Assembly: GCA_947569705.1 (NCBI GenBank)
Contig: CANOSP010000007.1
Coordinates: 1 to 64,000 of the forward strand
DNA: 64,000 bases
Source of the DNA: an uncultured Erysipelotrichaceae bacterium
Lineage (GTDB): Bacteria; Bacillota_I; Bacilli_A; Erysipelotrichales; Erysipelotrichaceae
Direction of reading: 5' to 3'
In this document: positions 46,068-55,602 of the stretch, piece by piece
How the letters are laid out: the number at the start of each line of letters is the position of its first letter
How positions within the stretch are numbered: position 1 is the stretch's first letter
Program-made: the position numbers and the translations under genes
The notes under the pieces: generated by a model
What the model was told of the DNA's origin: nothing
The model's input: only the letters and a program-made list of their open reading frames with translations
The model's database searches: none

Positions 46068-46797
46068 TGTGCGTTTCCTGCAACTGCCGATGAATATCTC
46101 GTTTTAATTCCGCTTGTTCAAACAGCCAGTCACGTGATTTTGTCACTTCCCTTAAATCGATTTGGCGAATGATGCTTGCGGGACGATTTCCCAAGATTAA
46201 AATACGATCGGCCAAATATAAAGCTTCTTCAATATCATGCGTTACCAATAAAATCGTTTTATGTAGATCATTTCGCAGCTGTAACAGCCAATCCTGCATC
46301 TCATTTCGCGTTATCACATCTAATGCACCGAACGGTTCATCTAACAACAGAATATCTGCATCACATAACGCAGTGCGTAAAAATGCTGCCCGCTGTCTCA
46401 TTCCTCCCGATAATTCATGAGGATATGCCCTCTCATAGCCGTCCAAGCCAAACCGCTTCCATGCTTTGAGCGCTTGTTCCTTGGCGGCTTTTTTTTGATG
46501 TTTCAGTGTACCGCACAGACAAACATTGTCTAAGATTGTTGCCCAAGGCAACAGTAAATCATTCTGCGGCATATAGGCAAAGTGTATAGATACCCCGTTG
46601 ATTTCCTGTTCATCGACGCGGATGCTTCCCGATTGTGCTCTCAGCGTTCCTGCCAATACATTTAATAAAGTAGACTTTCCGCAGCCGCTTGTTCCGATGA
46701 TTGCGACGAATTCCCCCTCATCTATCGACATGCTGAAATCCTTTAACACCTGCTGATCTGAAAATGCGACCGATAATTGTTCAATTTGCAGTTTCAT
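46057..46797 (-). CDS. thiZ: ABC transporter ATPase, ThiZ-like
   Basis: 246 residues from the ATG at 46797, which follows a GAGG site overlapping the upstream stop. Walker A GTSGCGKST, signature LSGGMRQRAAF, Walker B ILLLDEPFGALD. It energises uptake through the membrane subunit encoded two genes upstream. Belongs to the nitrate/taurine/HMP group of ABC ATPases; the riboswitch points to the thiamine precursor. Confidence 0.85.
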   Translation of the reverse strand: MKLQIEQLSVAFSDQQVLKDFSMSIDEGEFVAIIGTSGCGKSTLLNVLAGTLRAQSGSIRVDEQEINGVSIHFAYMPQNDLLLPWATILDNVCLCGTLKHQKKAAKEQALKAWKRFGLDGYERAYPHELSGGMRQRAAFLRTALCDADILLLDEPFGALDVITRNEMQDWLLQLRNDLHKTILLVTHDIEEALYLADRILILGNRPASIIRQIDLREVTKSRDWLFEQAELKRDIHRQLQETHNGA

Positions 46798-46807
46798 TCT
46801 CGGTACC

Positions 46808-47806
46808 TCATCGAATGAACTCATTCGTATATTGCCGCTCTGCCGGAAGCATCTGTTCAATCAAACCCGCTTCCTGCATGAATTGTGTATAGCGATCCCA
46901 TACCTCATCCCGCATCACGCCCCATGTATCAGCGTCTGCCTGATATTCACGGCTGACAAACGCTTGGCTTTGTTTCAAAAATTCAAAGTCACTGTCCGGC
47001 AGAACCTCATGAAGGATCTTCGCTGCTTCTTCGGGATTCACAGCCGCATATTCATACCCTTTTTTTACAGCTTGTACAAAAGCTTTTACCGTTTGCGGAT
47101 CGTTCTTGATCATGTTCTCATTTGTGATAAACAACGGCGTGTAATAATCCAGCCGCTCATCCAAATCCTTTAACGGTATATAATTCAAGTTATAACCGTC
47201 AAGTCTGCCCTTTAAAACCGCCCAGCCTTCAAAGTCCCATTGCAGATCTACGCCGTTTCCCAGTGCCGCAAAACCGCTTCCGTCTGCCCCCACCATCGTC
47301 AGCTGACTAAAGTCGGCACCGCCTTTTTTCATAACAGATTGAATTACCGCTTCTTCACTCGGTGCCTGCCATCCGGCATAAACCTTTCCTTCAAAGTCCT
47401 TCACCGTTTGAATATTCGCATGCTTCAAAGACACAAATCCGCTCGTATTATGCTGCATAATTGTCGCAATCGCACGGATCGGAAGCGGCTCCTTTGCACA
47501 GCGGGCATAAGTCACGTCCTCTTGATAGCTGACACCGAATTCGCCTCGATTCACAGCCACCAAAGTCGCACTTGTTTCGTTATCTCCCGGTTCAATGATA
47601 TTCACGCTCAAACCGGCTTCCTCAAAATAGCCGTTTTTTTCCGCAACATAGATTCCCGTATGGTTCGTATTCGGTAAGTAATCCAAAATCAAAGTAACTT
47701 CTTTTAATCCGTTGTCTGTTTCTGCTTGCGGTGAAGCACAGGCGCTTGTTCCCGTCAAAAGTATAATACCTGTCAGCGCCCAAGCGATTTTCAATTTATA
47801 TTTCAT
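46808..47806 (-). CDS. thiY: ABC transporter substrate-binding lipoprotein, ThiY-like
   Basis: 332 residues from the ATG at 47806. Signal peptide with lipobox-like LTGTSAC. NMT1/THI5-like fold: VTLILDYLPNTNHTGIYVAEKNGYF is the classic opening of ThiY proteins, which bind formyl-aminopyrimidine thiamine precursors. It starts one base after the permease stop. Confidence 0.87.
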   Translation of the reverse strand: MKYKLKIAWALTGIILLTGTSACASPQAETDNGLKEVTLILDYLPNTNHTGIYVAEKNGYFEEAGLSVNIIEPGDNETSATLVAVNRGEFGVSYQEDVTYARCAKEPLPIRAIATIMQHNTSGFVSLKHANIQTVKDFEGKVYAGWQAPSEEAVIQSVMKKGGADFSQLTMVGADGSGFAALGNGVDLQWDFEGWAVLKGRLDGYNLNYIPLKDLDERLDYYTPLFITNENMIKNDPQTVKAFVQAVKKGYEYAAVNPEEAAKILHEVLPDSDFEFLKQSQAFVSREYQADADTWGVMRDEVWDRYTQFMQEAGLIEQMLPAERQYTNEFIR

Positions 47807-47807
47807 T

Positions 47808-48620
47808 TTATTTTCCCTTTCTCTGATACGGAAGCACGATTTTTTCAATCCACGCAACACATAGATGTAACAATAAACTCCATATAATAATCACAATGAC
47901 ACAGGCAAATACCTTATCCAACATATAACCGTTTTTCACGCGAATCATAAAATAGCCCAAGCCTGCCGAGGCGCTCAGCCATTCACCGACAATCGCTCCG
48001 CCGATACAATAGGTGGCCGCTACTTTCAGCCCGGAGAAAAACGCATGTGCGGCAGACGGAATCTTTACATAACGGTAAAGCTGCCATCGCGTTGCCCGAA
48101 AGCTTTTTAACAGATTCAGCTGCTGCGGATCTGTTTGCGCCATCGCATCATAAAAGGATATCGCAATTGGAAAAAAGCACATGAAAATCACCATTATAAT
48201 TTTCGGTGTCATCCCAAAGCCGAACCATATCGCAAACAGCGGTCCTAAAATCATCACCGGGACAGTTTGTGTCACAATTAAGTGCGGATACAGACTGCGC
48301 TTACAGATTTTGAACATATCCATCAAAATCGCAATCGCAAATGCCGATATTGCCGCAAGCATTAATCCAATAAGTGCTTCACTTAAAGTTACGACGGAAT
48401 GACTCCACAAAACTTGTGCATTCTCCCTTACAGCGTTCAGGATATCGCTCGGTGCCGGCAGGATATACAGACTGATATCAAATGTGTGAATAACCCATTC
48501 CCATATAAGCAAAACGATCAGAATTGAAATTAACGGATCTGTCACTTCACGCAGTTTGCTTTTTGAAATCGCTTTGTTTGCGGCTGATCGCTTCGCTGAT
48601 TTCGACTGCTTCTTTAACAA
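47808..48620 (-). CDS. thiX: ABC transporter permease, ThiX-like
   Basis: 270 residues. No ATG fits. A GGAGGTG ribosome site is followed after 8 bases by TTG at 48620, giving MLKKQSKSAKRSAANK before the first membrane helix. About six membrane helices, with the EAA-like loop DAMAQTDPQQLNLLKSFRAT for the ATPase. First gene under the TPP riboswitch, whose expression-platform hairpin pairs away this same ribosome site. Confidence 0.85.
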   Translation of the reverse strand: MLKKQSKSAKRSAANKAISKSKLREVTDPLISILIVLLIWEWVIHTFDISLYILPAPSDILNAVRENAQVLWSHSVVTLSEALIGLMLAAISAFAIAILMDMFKICKRSLYPHLIVTQTVPVMILGPLFAIWFGFGMTPKIIMVIFMCFFPIAISFYDAMAQTDPQQLNLLKSFRATRWQLYRYVKIPSAAHAFFSGLKVAATYCIGGAIVGEWLSASAGLGYFMIRVKNGYMLDKVFACVIVIIIWSLLLHLCVAWIEKIVLPYQRKGK

Positions 48621-48627
48621 AATAAAA

Positions 48628-48645
48628 ACACCTCCGATGAGGCGT
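48628..48645 (-). terminator. Riboswitch expression-platform hairpin covering the ribosome site
   Basis: Minus strand ACGCCTC / GAGGTGT, loop ATCG, then TTTTATTTT. The right arm contains most of the thiX ribosome site GGAGGTG, so the hairpin could both terminate transcription and hide the ribosome site. Confidence 0.6.
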
Positions 48646-48678
48646 AAGTGAACCAATCTAAAAAAACAAATAGAATGA

Positions 48679-48745
48679 CTCCCTACGCTAGTATTACCTA
48701 GGTCAGGTCTAAGGGTATTATCTCAGCTTATTCAGCACCCCTGTC
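48679..48745 (-). ncRNA. TPP riboswitch (THI element)
   Basis: Minus strand carries the conserved blocks in order: GGGGTGCT, GCTGAGA, ACCCTTAGACCTGACCTAG, TAATACTAGCGTAGGGA. These are the pyrimidine- and pyrophosphate-sensing parts of the thiamine pyrophosphate aptamer. It lies directly upstream of the thiXYZ-tatD operon and should switch it off when TPP is plentiful. Confidence 0.95.
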
Positions 48746-48756
48746 TTGACTTTTTT

Positions 48757-48785
48757 ATTATAGAACAACGAAAAGAAAAAAGCAA
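48757..48785 (-). promoter_or_regulatory. Promoter of the TPP-controlled operon
   Basis: Minus strand TTGCTT (48785-48780), 17 bases, TATAAT (48762-48757), placing the start of transcription at the aptamer's 5' edge. Confidence 0.65.
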
Positions 48786-48838
48786 TGTTTTTTCTTCACG
48801 TTCTCTTCATGTTATCACAATGATTCATCAGTCCTTGT

Positions 48839-49123
48839 TTATCTTTCCCAAACACACACCGCTACTTCATCTCCTTCACCTTTACCGAGCTGAACACGGA
48901 TTGCCTTCAGTACACCGATAATATAACAAATACTGCCGTCCTCATGCTTTATTCCCATATTTACGATACTGCCGTCATAAGGAATACCGTCAAAGGTCAC
49001 ATGTACTTTGACCCTGCCTTTTCCAAACTCCTTGCGGATGTCATAAGGAAATTCAATATAAGCACCGCCAATATCTTGCACCGTATGAATCACTGCCTGA
49101 AACCGATAACATTTATCGCTCAT
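48839..49123 (-). CDS. DUF1905-family small protein
   Basis: 94 residues. YRFQAVIHTVQDIGGAYIEFPYD followed by KVHVTFDGIPYDGSIV and a C-terminal KGEGDEVAV match DUF1905, a small beta-barrel family of unknown function. Its start overlaps the folC stop by 11 bases, so it ends the ung-folC-DUF1905 operon. Confidence 0.85.
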   Translation of the reverse strand: MSDKCYRFQAVIHTVQDIGGAYIEFPYDIRKEFGKGRVKVHVTFDGIPYDGSIVNMGIKHEDGSICYIIGVLKAIRVQLGKGEGDEVAVCVWER

Positions 49124-50357
49124 CTTTCACCTCATTTGTCAGCTGTTTAAAATACGCTCTTATCGCGGAAATAAAATACAGAGATCCGGTAATAATCAAT
49201 GGTGTTTCTTCATCATGCAGTGCTGTCTGTATTGCCTTTTGATAATCAGGTTCAATCCGTACCGGAAAATCTCCTGCCAAAGCAACTGCTTTTTTACACC
49301 GATAAAAATCAAACTCACTGACCGTAACGTCATTACTGCATATACAAAGTGCTTTTAACATGGAGTCTGTTTCCTTGTCTTTTAACGCACTGAATAAGAT
49401 ACGTACATTTCCCATCGTTTGAATAGTTTCACATAACGCTTGTATACCTGCCTCATTATGCGCACCGTCAATAATCACCAAAGGTTGCTCCCACACCTTC
49501 TCAAAGCGGCCTTTCCAGTTTGCTTTTTTTAGTCCGTTAAGTAAAGCAGCTTCAGATATTTGATAATGATATTGCTCGCTTAAAATTCGCAGTACCTCGA
49601 TTGCACAGGCACCGTTTTCTGCTTGATAATAAGCAGGCTGTGATAAAGTAAATTGTTTTTGATCATATGTAAAAGTAAGCTGATCCTGATGAATTTGTGC
49701 GTGTTCAATCGGCTTCGTTAAAATCATCAAAGCGTTCAGCGAATCCGCAATCCGTTTCAACACCGATAAAGCTTCTGCCTTTTGTTCATTGATAACCACC
49801 GGAGTATCAGGCTTGATAATGCCGCCCTTTTGCCATGCGATTGATTCAATCGAATAGCCCAGATAATCCATGTGATCCAAACCGATACCGGTAATCACAC
49901 TTATCAGCGGATGGATAACATTGGTACAATCATAACGTCCGCCGATTCCTGCTTCGATTATACATATATCAACCTTCTGTTCATAAAAATATAAAAATGC
50001 GATTACTGTATCTATTTCAAAAGCACTCAATTCATAATCATACCACCCTTGATGATAACGATCATAATAAGACAGAAATGCTTCTTCACTGATAAATTCA
50101 TCATTGATGCGAATGCGATCATAATGTGTCTCTAAATACGGTGATGTAAATGTTCCGACACGGTACCCCGCTTCCTGAAGCACACTGCGCAGATCATTGA
50201 CACAGGAGCCTTTGCCGTTGGTTCCGGCGACATGAATACAGGTCAGCTGTTTATGAATATCATTTATCGTATGTAAATATGCTTCAAAATTGGCAATACC
50301 CTTTTTTTGATTACGACGTGCTTCTATTCCCTGTAATACAATTTCACTTCGCTTCAT
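49113..50357 (-). CDS. folC: Folylpolyglutamate synthase / dihydrofolate synthase
   Basis: 414 residues, Mur-ligase fold. P-loop HVAGTNGKGS, FTSPYLETHYDRIRI, the metal-binding GIGGRYDCTN and the C-terminal VIIDGAHNEAG are present. Adds glutamate to folates in the cytosol. Overlaps ung by one base and the DUF1905 gene by 11. Confidence 0.94.
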   Translation of the reverse strand: MKRSEIVLQGIEARRNQKKGIANFEAYLHTINDIHKQLTCIHVAGTNGKGSCVNDLRSVLQEAGYRVGTFTSPYLETHYDRIRINDEFISEEAFLSYYDRYHQGWYDYELSAFEIDTVIAFLYFYEQKVDICIIEAGIGGRYDCTNVIHPLISVITGIGLDHMDYLGYSIESIAWQKGGIIKPDTPVVINEQKAEALSVLKRIADSLNALMILTKPIEHAQIHQDQLTFTYDQKQFTLSQPAYYQAENGACAIEVLRILSEQYHYQISEAALLNGLKKANWKGRFEKVWEQPLVIIDGAHNEAGIQALCETIQTMGNVRILFSALKDKETDSMLKALCICSNDVTVSEFDFYRCKKAVALAGDFPVRIEPDYQKAIQTALHDEETPLIITGSLYFISAIRAYFKQLTNEVKDER

Positions 50358-51013
50358 TACTCATGAATCTCCCAGTTGATTTCCTCACGCTGATGCGCCT
50401 TTAGATAAGCATTTATTTGCGAGAACGGCTTCGATCCGAAAAAACCGCGGTAAGCAGACAGCGGTGAAGGATGCGGCGCACATAAAACTGCATGCTTCCT
50501 ACTGTCAATCAAACTTTGCTTGCGCTGTGCCGGCGCCCCCCATAACACAAACACCACAAATTCACACTGTTCATTGATCGTTTGAATCACATGATCGGTA
50601 AAGATTTCCCAACCTTTGTTATGATGACTGCCTGCTTTTCCTTCCTGCACACTCAATACAGCATTTAACATAAACACGCCTTGTTTCGCCCAATCGATCA
50701 AACACCCGTGAGACGGCACCGCAATATTAAGATCATCATGTAATTCCTTATAGATATTTCGTAAACTCGGCGGTATTTTAATCCCCTTGCGTACCGAAAA
50801 AGCTAAACCGTGTGCCTGATTTTTTTCATGATACGGATCTTGCCCCAGTATTACAACCTTTATTTGATCCATATCACAATATTGAAAAGCCGAAAACAGC
50901 TCGCTTCGAGGCGGAAATATCTGTTTTTCTCGGTATTCTTGATCAAGAAACTGCATCAGTTCTCGATAATAAGCCTGTTCCTGTTCCTGCTTCAGCCATG
51001 TTTCCCATTTCAT
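50357..51013 (-). CDS. ung: Uracil-DNA glycosylase, family 1
   Basis: 218 residues. The water-activating motif VILGQDPYHEKNQAHGLAFS and the DNA-intercalating APHPSPLSAYRGF are intact. Removes uracil from DNA. First gene of a three-gene operon with folC and DUF1905. Confidence 0.97.
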   Translation of the reverse strand: MKWETWLKQEQEQAYYRELMQFLDQEYREKQIFPPRSELFSAFQYCDMDQIKVVILGQDPYHEKNQAHGLAFSVRKGIKIPPSLRNIYKELHDDLNIAVPSHGCLIDWAKQGVFMLNAVLSVQEGKAGSHHNKGWEIFTDHVIQTINEQCEFVVFVLWGAPAQRKQSLIDSRKHAVLCAPHPSPLSAYRGFFGSKPFSQINAYLKAHQREEINWEIHE

Positions 51014-51070
51014 ATGATCACCTCGTTTTTTATTGTATCACATTTTAGCTGAAAGCAATACAGTGAATCT

Positions 51071-51094
51071 TATGAACATGTATACATGTTCATA
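51071..51094. promoter_or_regulatory. Perfect 24-bp palindrome, candidate operator
   Basis: TATGAACATGTATACATGTTCATA is identical to its reverse complement. The centre ATGTATACAT resembles operators of GntR-family repressors. It lies 58 bases before the ung start and 140 bases before the GH13 -35 box. Confidence 0.55.
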
Positions 51095-51233
51095 AATAAA
51101 TAATAATAAAAACAGAGAAATGTTTTGTTTAATGAAAAAAAGCCATTTCACTCAATAGTTATTATTTTTCTTTGATGATTCTTATTTCAATTAAAAGAAA
51201 ATTGAAAAAAAGTGAAATAATCACATATTTTTA

Positions 51234-51262
51234 TTGACTTTTGATAGCGCTTAACGGACAAT
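51234..51262 (+). promoter_or_regulatory. Promoter of the GH13-like gene with an operator in the spacer
   Basis: TTGACT (51234-51239), 17 bases, GACAAT (51257-51262). The spacer reads TTTGATAGCGCTTAACG, with the AGCGCT core of LacI/CcpA-type operators placed exactly between the two boxes. A bound repressor would block polymerase. Confidence 0.55.
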
Positions 51263-51288
51263 TAAGGTGTACACAAGGAGGATCGTTT

Positions 51289-53298
51289 ATGATCGACTTC
51301 ACGCAAATGATTAAAGCTATTCAGCTTTCTAAAAAACAACACACAATGATTTATAATTATACAATTCCTCAAGCATGGAATACATTTGGCTTTGAACGGG
51401 GAAAACGGCTGCGAAATCATGAAATGATTGTGGATCCGCATGATTTTTACAGCTTCGCATTAACTAAAATGGCAGAATGTGAAACAAGCTGTCGTGAGCT
51501 TAAAAAGGAAAAAGGAAAACATGGAAGCTGGATTGAAAAAGAAGTGATTTATGCACTGGATATGCGTACTTTAACAAGCTGGGATCATGATCGTAATGAT
51601 GCGATTGATGACAGTAATTTATACGGTTTAAATGACAGCGGTACGTTTTTAAAAGCGATCATATTGTTGCCGCTGTTAAAGCGCAGCGGGATAACTACTT
51701 TGATTCTTCACCAATTATTTGAGTTGGATCAGCCGCGGTTTCCGCATGATTATGCACATCCGTATGCATTGAGGCATCCGCTGAGAATTGCCCCCGGTTT
51801 ACGCGATCCTTTGTTAAGCGGAATTGATGTCATGGCGCAATTCCAGTTGTTTATGCAGGCAGCACATCATTACGGTTTCCGTGTGATATGTAACAGTTCA
51901 CCGGCTCGCTTAGGCAGAGACAATGAGCTTTTGGAGACGCATCCGGACTGGTTTTACTGGATTAAAAAGGACTGTGAAGCACAATACTGCGCTCCGATTG
52001 TAAAGGGATTGCCGAATAACTGCCTTCCCGGTAAAAATGCGTGCAAGCTGTTGTATCAACAGGATACCACACAGGCACATTTGGATATGTTTGCGTATGA
52101 TCCCGAAACAAGTGATCCGAAGGCTTATCAAGAGTGGCGCAGTCAATCTGATTGTTGTGATTTGGCAGCTATGGAAAAGCGTTTCAATATCACAAGCGCT
52201 CCGATGTTTTCCGATCAATTAAACACTTCACTTCCGGTTCAAAAAGAAACGACATATCTGCGTTTTTACCGTGATCAGCCGATTGATCAAGCACCTTATC
52301 TTTTACAGGATACGCTTCGTCCCGATCTATTTGCGGGCAAACATGCCAATGAGCCGCTGTGGGACTTTATCTGTTCTTATACTACTACCCTGATAGATGA
52401 TTATCAATTTGACGGTTTATTTATTGATGAGGTTTGGCTGTTGCCGCAGAAGCTTTTAAAAGCAGTGATTCAAAACATGCGAAAACAAAAGCCGCAGTGT
52501 GCCGTATTAGTAAACTGCAATGAGGAACAAGCATTTACAAAGTGGCGCAAGCTCGGGGTAAATGTGATCAGCGGAAACAGTGCCTATATGATCCATGACG
52601 ATGATCTTGAATCGTATCGCAGCTTTGCCTACAGCCGTTTAAATGCGGAATCAACTCTATTAGCTGCCGGTGAATTCATTGATACGCCGCGAATTCCGCA
52701 ATATCAGGGCGGTGAAGCCATGGCAAAAACATTAATGTTTATGAATCTATTCTTGCCGCACACCGTTCCTTATTATACGTCCGGTCAGCTTTCGTTAGCG
52801 ATTCAGCCGCAATTTTTATCCCCTTACGCAGATCCTGCTTATCAAAATGCTTTGCCGCCGCATGATATACGTTGTCATAAACAAGCTTTTATTGATAAAA
52901 GCTATTACACTTATACAAGAGGTGATTATCATATTTTAATCAATCAGATGGAGCGTTTCACAAAAGTGCGCAAACAGTATCTTTTGGCGATGATGAATGA
53001 TGAGACCGCTATACCGGTTTGGTTTGATAAGCCCAATGATCCCGGTATCGGCTTTACTTATACATTAGCGGATCGCGCTTTGCTTGTCGTCTGTAACATC
53101 GATGTTAAAAATGCACAGACTTTGACAATCCATACGGAAAACATGTTGTGGGAGCTGCCGTTTATCTGGAAACATATCTATCAAATATATTCCAGTCATG
53201 ACCCGTATACACATGATATTGAATTAAACGCATTTCAAAACATTCCGTTGTATTTTGAAGCGGGTGAAGTCAAGATTTTAGAAATACGTGAAGAATAA
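51289..53298 (+). CDS. GH13-like (alpha-amylase family) intracellular hydrolase
   Basis: 669 residues from the ATG at 51289 (AAGGAGGA six bases upstream). No signal peptide. A (beta/alpha)8 barrel is readable: AIILLPLLKRSGITTLIL, then HHYGFRVICNSSPAR and LLETHPDWFYWIKK as in several GH13 enzymes, then FDGLFIDEVWLLP with the likely nucleophile Asp, then VLVNCNEEQ. The C-terminal 100 residues form the usual beta domain. It probably acts on imported alpha-glucan fragments, but the pattern is distant from named subfamilies. Carbohydrate control is suggested by the operator in its promoter. Confidence 0.65.
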   Translation: MIDFTQMIKAIQLSKKQHTMIYNYTIPQAWNTFGFERGKRLRNHEMIVDPHDFYSFALTKMAECETSCRELKKEKGKHGSWIEKEVIYALDMRTLTSWDHDRNDAIDDSNLYGLNDSGTFLKAIILLPLLKRSGITTLILHQLFELDQPRFPHDYAHPYALRHPLRIAPGLRDPLLSGIDVMAQFQLFMQAAHHYGFRVICNSSPARLGRDNELLETHPDWFYWIKKDCEAQYCAPIVKGLPNNCLPGKNACKLLYQQDTTQAHLDMFAYDPETSDPKAYQEWRSQSDCCDLAAMEKRFNITSAPMFSDQLNTSLPVQKETTYLRFYRDQPIDQAPYLLQDTLRPDLFAGKHANEPLWDFICSYTTTLIDDYQFDGLFIDEVWLLPQKLLKAVIQNMRKQKPQCAVLVNCNEEQAFTKWRKLGVNVISGNSAYMIHDDDLESYRSFAYSRLNAESTLLAAGEFIDTPRIPQYQGGEAMAKTLMFMNLFLPHTVPYYTSGQLSLAIQPQFLSPYADPAYQNALPPHDIRCHKQAFIDKSYYTYTRGDYHILINQMERFTKVRKQYLLAMMNDETAIPVWFDKPNDPGIGFTYTLADRALLVVCNIDVKNAQTLTIHTENMLWELPFIWKHIYQIYSSHDPYTHDIELNAFQNIPLYFEAGEVKILEIREE

Positions 53299-53308
53299 GA
53301 ATGATCTG

Positions 53309-53335
53309 ACTGCAGTTCACAGCTGCAGTTTTTTT
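53309..53335 (+). terminator. Terminator of the GH13-like gene
   Basis: ACTGCAG / CTGCAGT stem and a run of seven T, 11 bases after the stop. Confidence 0.88.
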
Positions 53336-53365
53336 ATGAGAAATAAACTAACATAAAAAGAACAT

Positions 53366-53392
53366 TTAAAAACAGCCGTTTCCGACTGTTTT
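53366..53392 (-). terminator. Terminator of ptsI
   Basis: Minus strand AAACAG / CTGTTT stem with inner TC-GG and loop GGAAAC, followed by T. Confidence 0.75.
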
Positions 53393-53409
53393 CATATATT
53401 GTTTATCAA

Positions 53410-55110
53410 TTAATCTACTTTGCTTTTAACAAGATCTAATACTTCTTCTGCCGTAGACAGCTGAATTGCTTCCGCTGCCAATTTTTCACATTCTGCCTTG
53501 CTTAAAGAAGTAACCATTTTACGTGCTTTCAAGATTGAAGTAGCACTCATAGAGAATTCATCTAGGCCAAGTCCCAGCAACAATGGTACTGCGTATGGTT
53601 CTCCTGCCATTTCACCGCACATACCTGCCCATTTTCCTTCTTTATGCGCGCCGTCGATTGTAGCCTTGACAAGTCTTAGAATAGACGGATTGTATGGCTG
53701 ATACAGATAAGATACATGCTCGCTCATACGATCGGCTGCCATTGTATACTGAATCAAATCGTTGGTACCGATAGAGAAGAAATCTGCTTCTTTGGCAAAG
53801 TTATCGGCATTTACCGCAGCTGCCGGAATTTCCACCATCATACCGACTTCAATATTATCAGCTACTTTTACACCTTCACTGATTAATTTCGCTTTTTCTT
53901 CATTAAAGATTGCTTTTGCATCTCTGAATTCCTTTACAGTTGCGATCATCGGGAACATGATGCACAGTTTGCCGTAAACAGAAGCACGAATCAATGCACG
54001 AAGCTGAGTGCGGAAAATATCTGTACGATCTAAGCACAAACGAATTGCACGATAACCCAAGAACGGATTCATTTCTTCCGGGAATTCAAAGTAAGATAGT
54101 TTTTTGTCACCGCCGATATCCAAGGTACGCACAACCACTTTGCGTCCGCCCATACCGGTTAAAACTTCCTTATATGCTTCAAACTGTTCATCTTCGGTCG
54201 GGAAATGATCGGAATTCATATACAGGAATTCGGTACGGAATAAACCGACACCTTCACCGCCGTTATTCAATACGCCCTCTACATCCTTTGCACCGCCGAT
54301 ATTACCGGCCAATTCAACCTGATGTCCGTCGGTAGAAACTGACTTCGCTGTCTTTAATACCTTTAATGCTTCTTTTTCTTCTGCATAGGCTTTCGCTTTT
54401 GCTTCATATTTTTGAATAGTTGCTTCATCGGGATTTAAAAGTACTTCACCCTCTAACGCATCCATCACGATAACATCACCGTGTTTTGCTTCTTCCATAA
54501 TGCCGCTGCATCCGACAACTGCCGGAATTTCCAAGGAACGTGCCATAATTGCGGAATGAGAAGTACGCCCGCCGATCGCAGTCGCAAAACCTTTTGCATA
54601 CGTATTCAGCTGTGCCGTATCACTCGGTGTTAAATCATACGCTACGACCACAGAATCCTCATTGATTAAGCTTAAATCGGGAATCATCAATCCCAACAGA
54701 TTACATTTTAAACGGAAAGTAACGTCCTTAATATCTGCCGCACGCTCACGCATATAATCATTATCCATAGATTCGAAAATCATAATCATCTGATTCGCAA
54801 CTGTTTCTGTCGCATAATCCGCATTCACTTTATCATTTTCAATCATACTGATAATTTGTGCCGAAAGATCAGGGTCGGATGCCATCATTAAATGCGCATC
54901 AAACACTGCCAGTTCTTCCTCACTTAAACGCTTGGAAGCAATCTCTTTGATTCGCTCAATATCGTTTTTGGTTTTTTCCAGTGCCTCATTGAATTTAGCA
55001 ACCTCAGCAGCCGGATCAGCATCTTTTTTCACAATTTCAACTGTCGGCTGTTCCAGCTTATAAACCTTCGCAATCGCAACACCGGATGACGCAGCTATAC
55101 CTTTTAACAT
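53410..55110 (-). CDS. ptsI: PTS enzyme I (PEP-protein phosphotransferase)
   Basis: 566 residues. Phospho-His domain [24 protein letters not shown]-binding segments [11 protein letters not shown], and [17 protein letters not shown] near the active-site Cys region (GMCGEMAG). It starts all PTS sugar uptake by passing phosphate from PEP to HPr. ptsH is not adjacent, unlike in many Firmicutes. Confidence 0.96.
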   Translation of the reverse strand: MLKGIAASSGVAIAKVYKLEQPTVEIVKKDADPAAEVAKFNEALEKTKNDIERIKEIASKRLSEEELAVFDAHLMMASDPDLSAQIISMIENDKVNADYATETVANQMIMIFESMDNDYMRERAADIKDVTFRLKCNLLGLMIPDLSLINEDSVVVAYDLTPSDTAQLNTYAKGFATAIGGRTSHSAIMARSLEIPAVVGCSGIMEEAKHGDVIVMDALEGEVLLNPDEATIQKYEAKAKAYAEEKEALKVLKTAKSVSTDGHQVELAGNIGGAKDVEGVLNNGGEGVGLFRTEFLYMNSDHFPTEDEQFEAYKEVLTGMGGRKVVVRTLDIGGDKKLSYFEFPEEMNPFLGYRAIRLCLDRTDIFRTQLRALIRASVYGKLCIMFPMIATVKEFRDAKAIFNEEKAKLISEGVKVADNIEVGMMVEIPAAAVNADNFAKEADFFSIGTNDLIQYTMAADRMSEHVSYLYQPYNPSILRLVKATIDGAHKEGKWAGMCGEMAGEPYAVPLLLGLGLDEFSMSATSILKARKMVTSLSKAECEKLAAEAIQLSTAEEVLDLVKSKVD

Positions 55111-55269
55111 AACAAATTTTCCTCCTATTATTCAATCTTGAGAAAGATGTCATTTTTTCATAGCGCTTTCAATTCTTTCTCTCTGGTATAAATAATAACA
55201 TTTTCAAGCATAAATTTCCAGTCTTTTTCATCTATTGTGATCGGAAAATTATCACTTTGATTCAATTTA

Positions 55270-55602
55270 TTATTGAGCAGTATACAGACGATTCAATAAT
55301 AGGTCAACTGCTTCTTTCTTACAGCGATTATAAGAACTGCGTGAATAGATCGAATGCCACCATCCCCGCTCTTTCACCTCAAAAAAATCATTCAAGATAA
55401 TCATTGCATATTCACGATTCATCTGTCTTAATAATAAGCGTAAAAACGCTGTGATTTCCATATCGTTTTCCTGTACGGGACAATCCTCAACCATCCCCTG
55501 TTTCATGAACGCTTCATGAATACTGCCTTTGCGATACAGCTTTCCCAGATAGCGAATCAGCTGTTCTTTTTCCTGAGTTGAGAGTGTTTCCAATTTTTCC
55601 AT
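55270..55602 (-). CDS. Small protein resembling the MG284/MPN403 family
   Basis: 110 residues, mostly helical, no membrane segment. The C-terminal WWHSIYSRSSYNRCKKEAVDLL recalls the YS-x-S-x-Y-x-R region of the MG284/MPN403 proteins of Mollicutes and their relatives, itself like a DNA-binding region-4 helix-turn-helix. The match is from memory and weak. GGAGG lies before the ATG. Function unknown. Confidence 0.55.
   Translation of the reverse strand: MEKLETLSTQEKEQLIRYLGKLYRKGSIHEAFMKQGMVEDCPVQENDMEITAFLRLLLRQMNREYAMIILNDFFEVKERGWWHSIYSRSSYNRCKKEAVDLLLNRLYTAQ

Larger units (their letters stand above)
51014..51288. other. Divergent intergenic region with palindrome and operator
   Basis: Separates ung (minus) from the GH13-like gene (plus). 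It holds a perfect 24-base palindrome (51071-51094), poly-A/T stretches, and the GH13 promoter at its right end. No reading frame. Confidence 0.6.
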
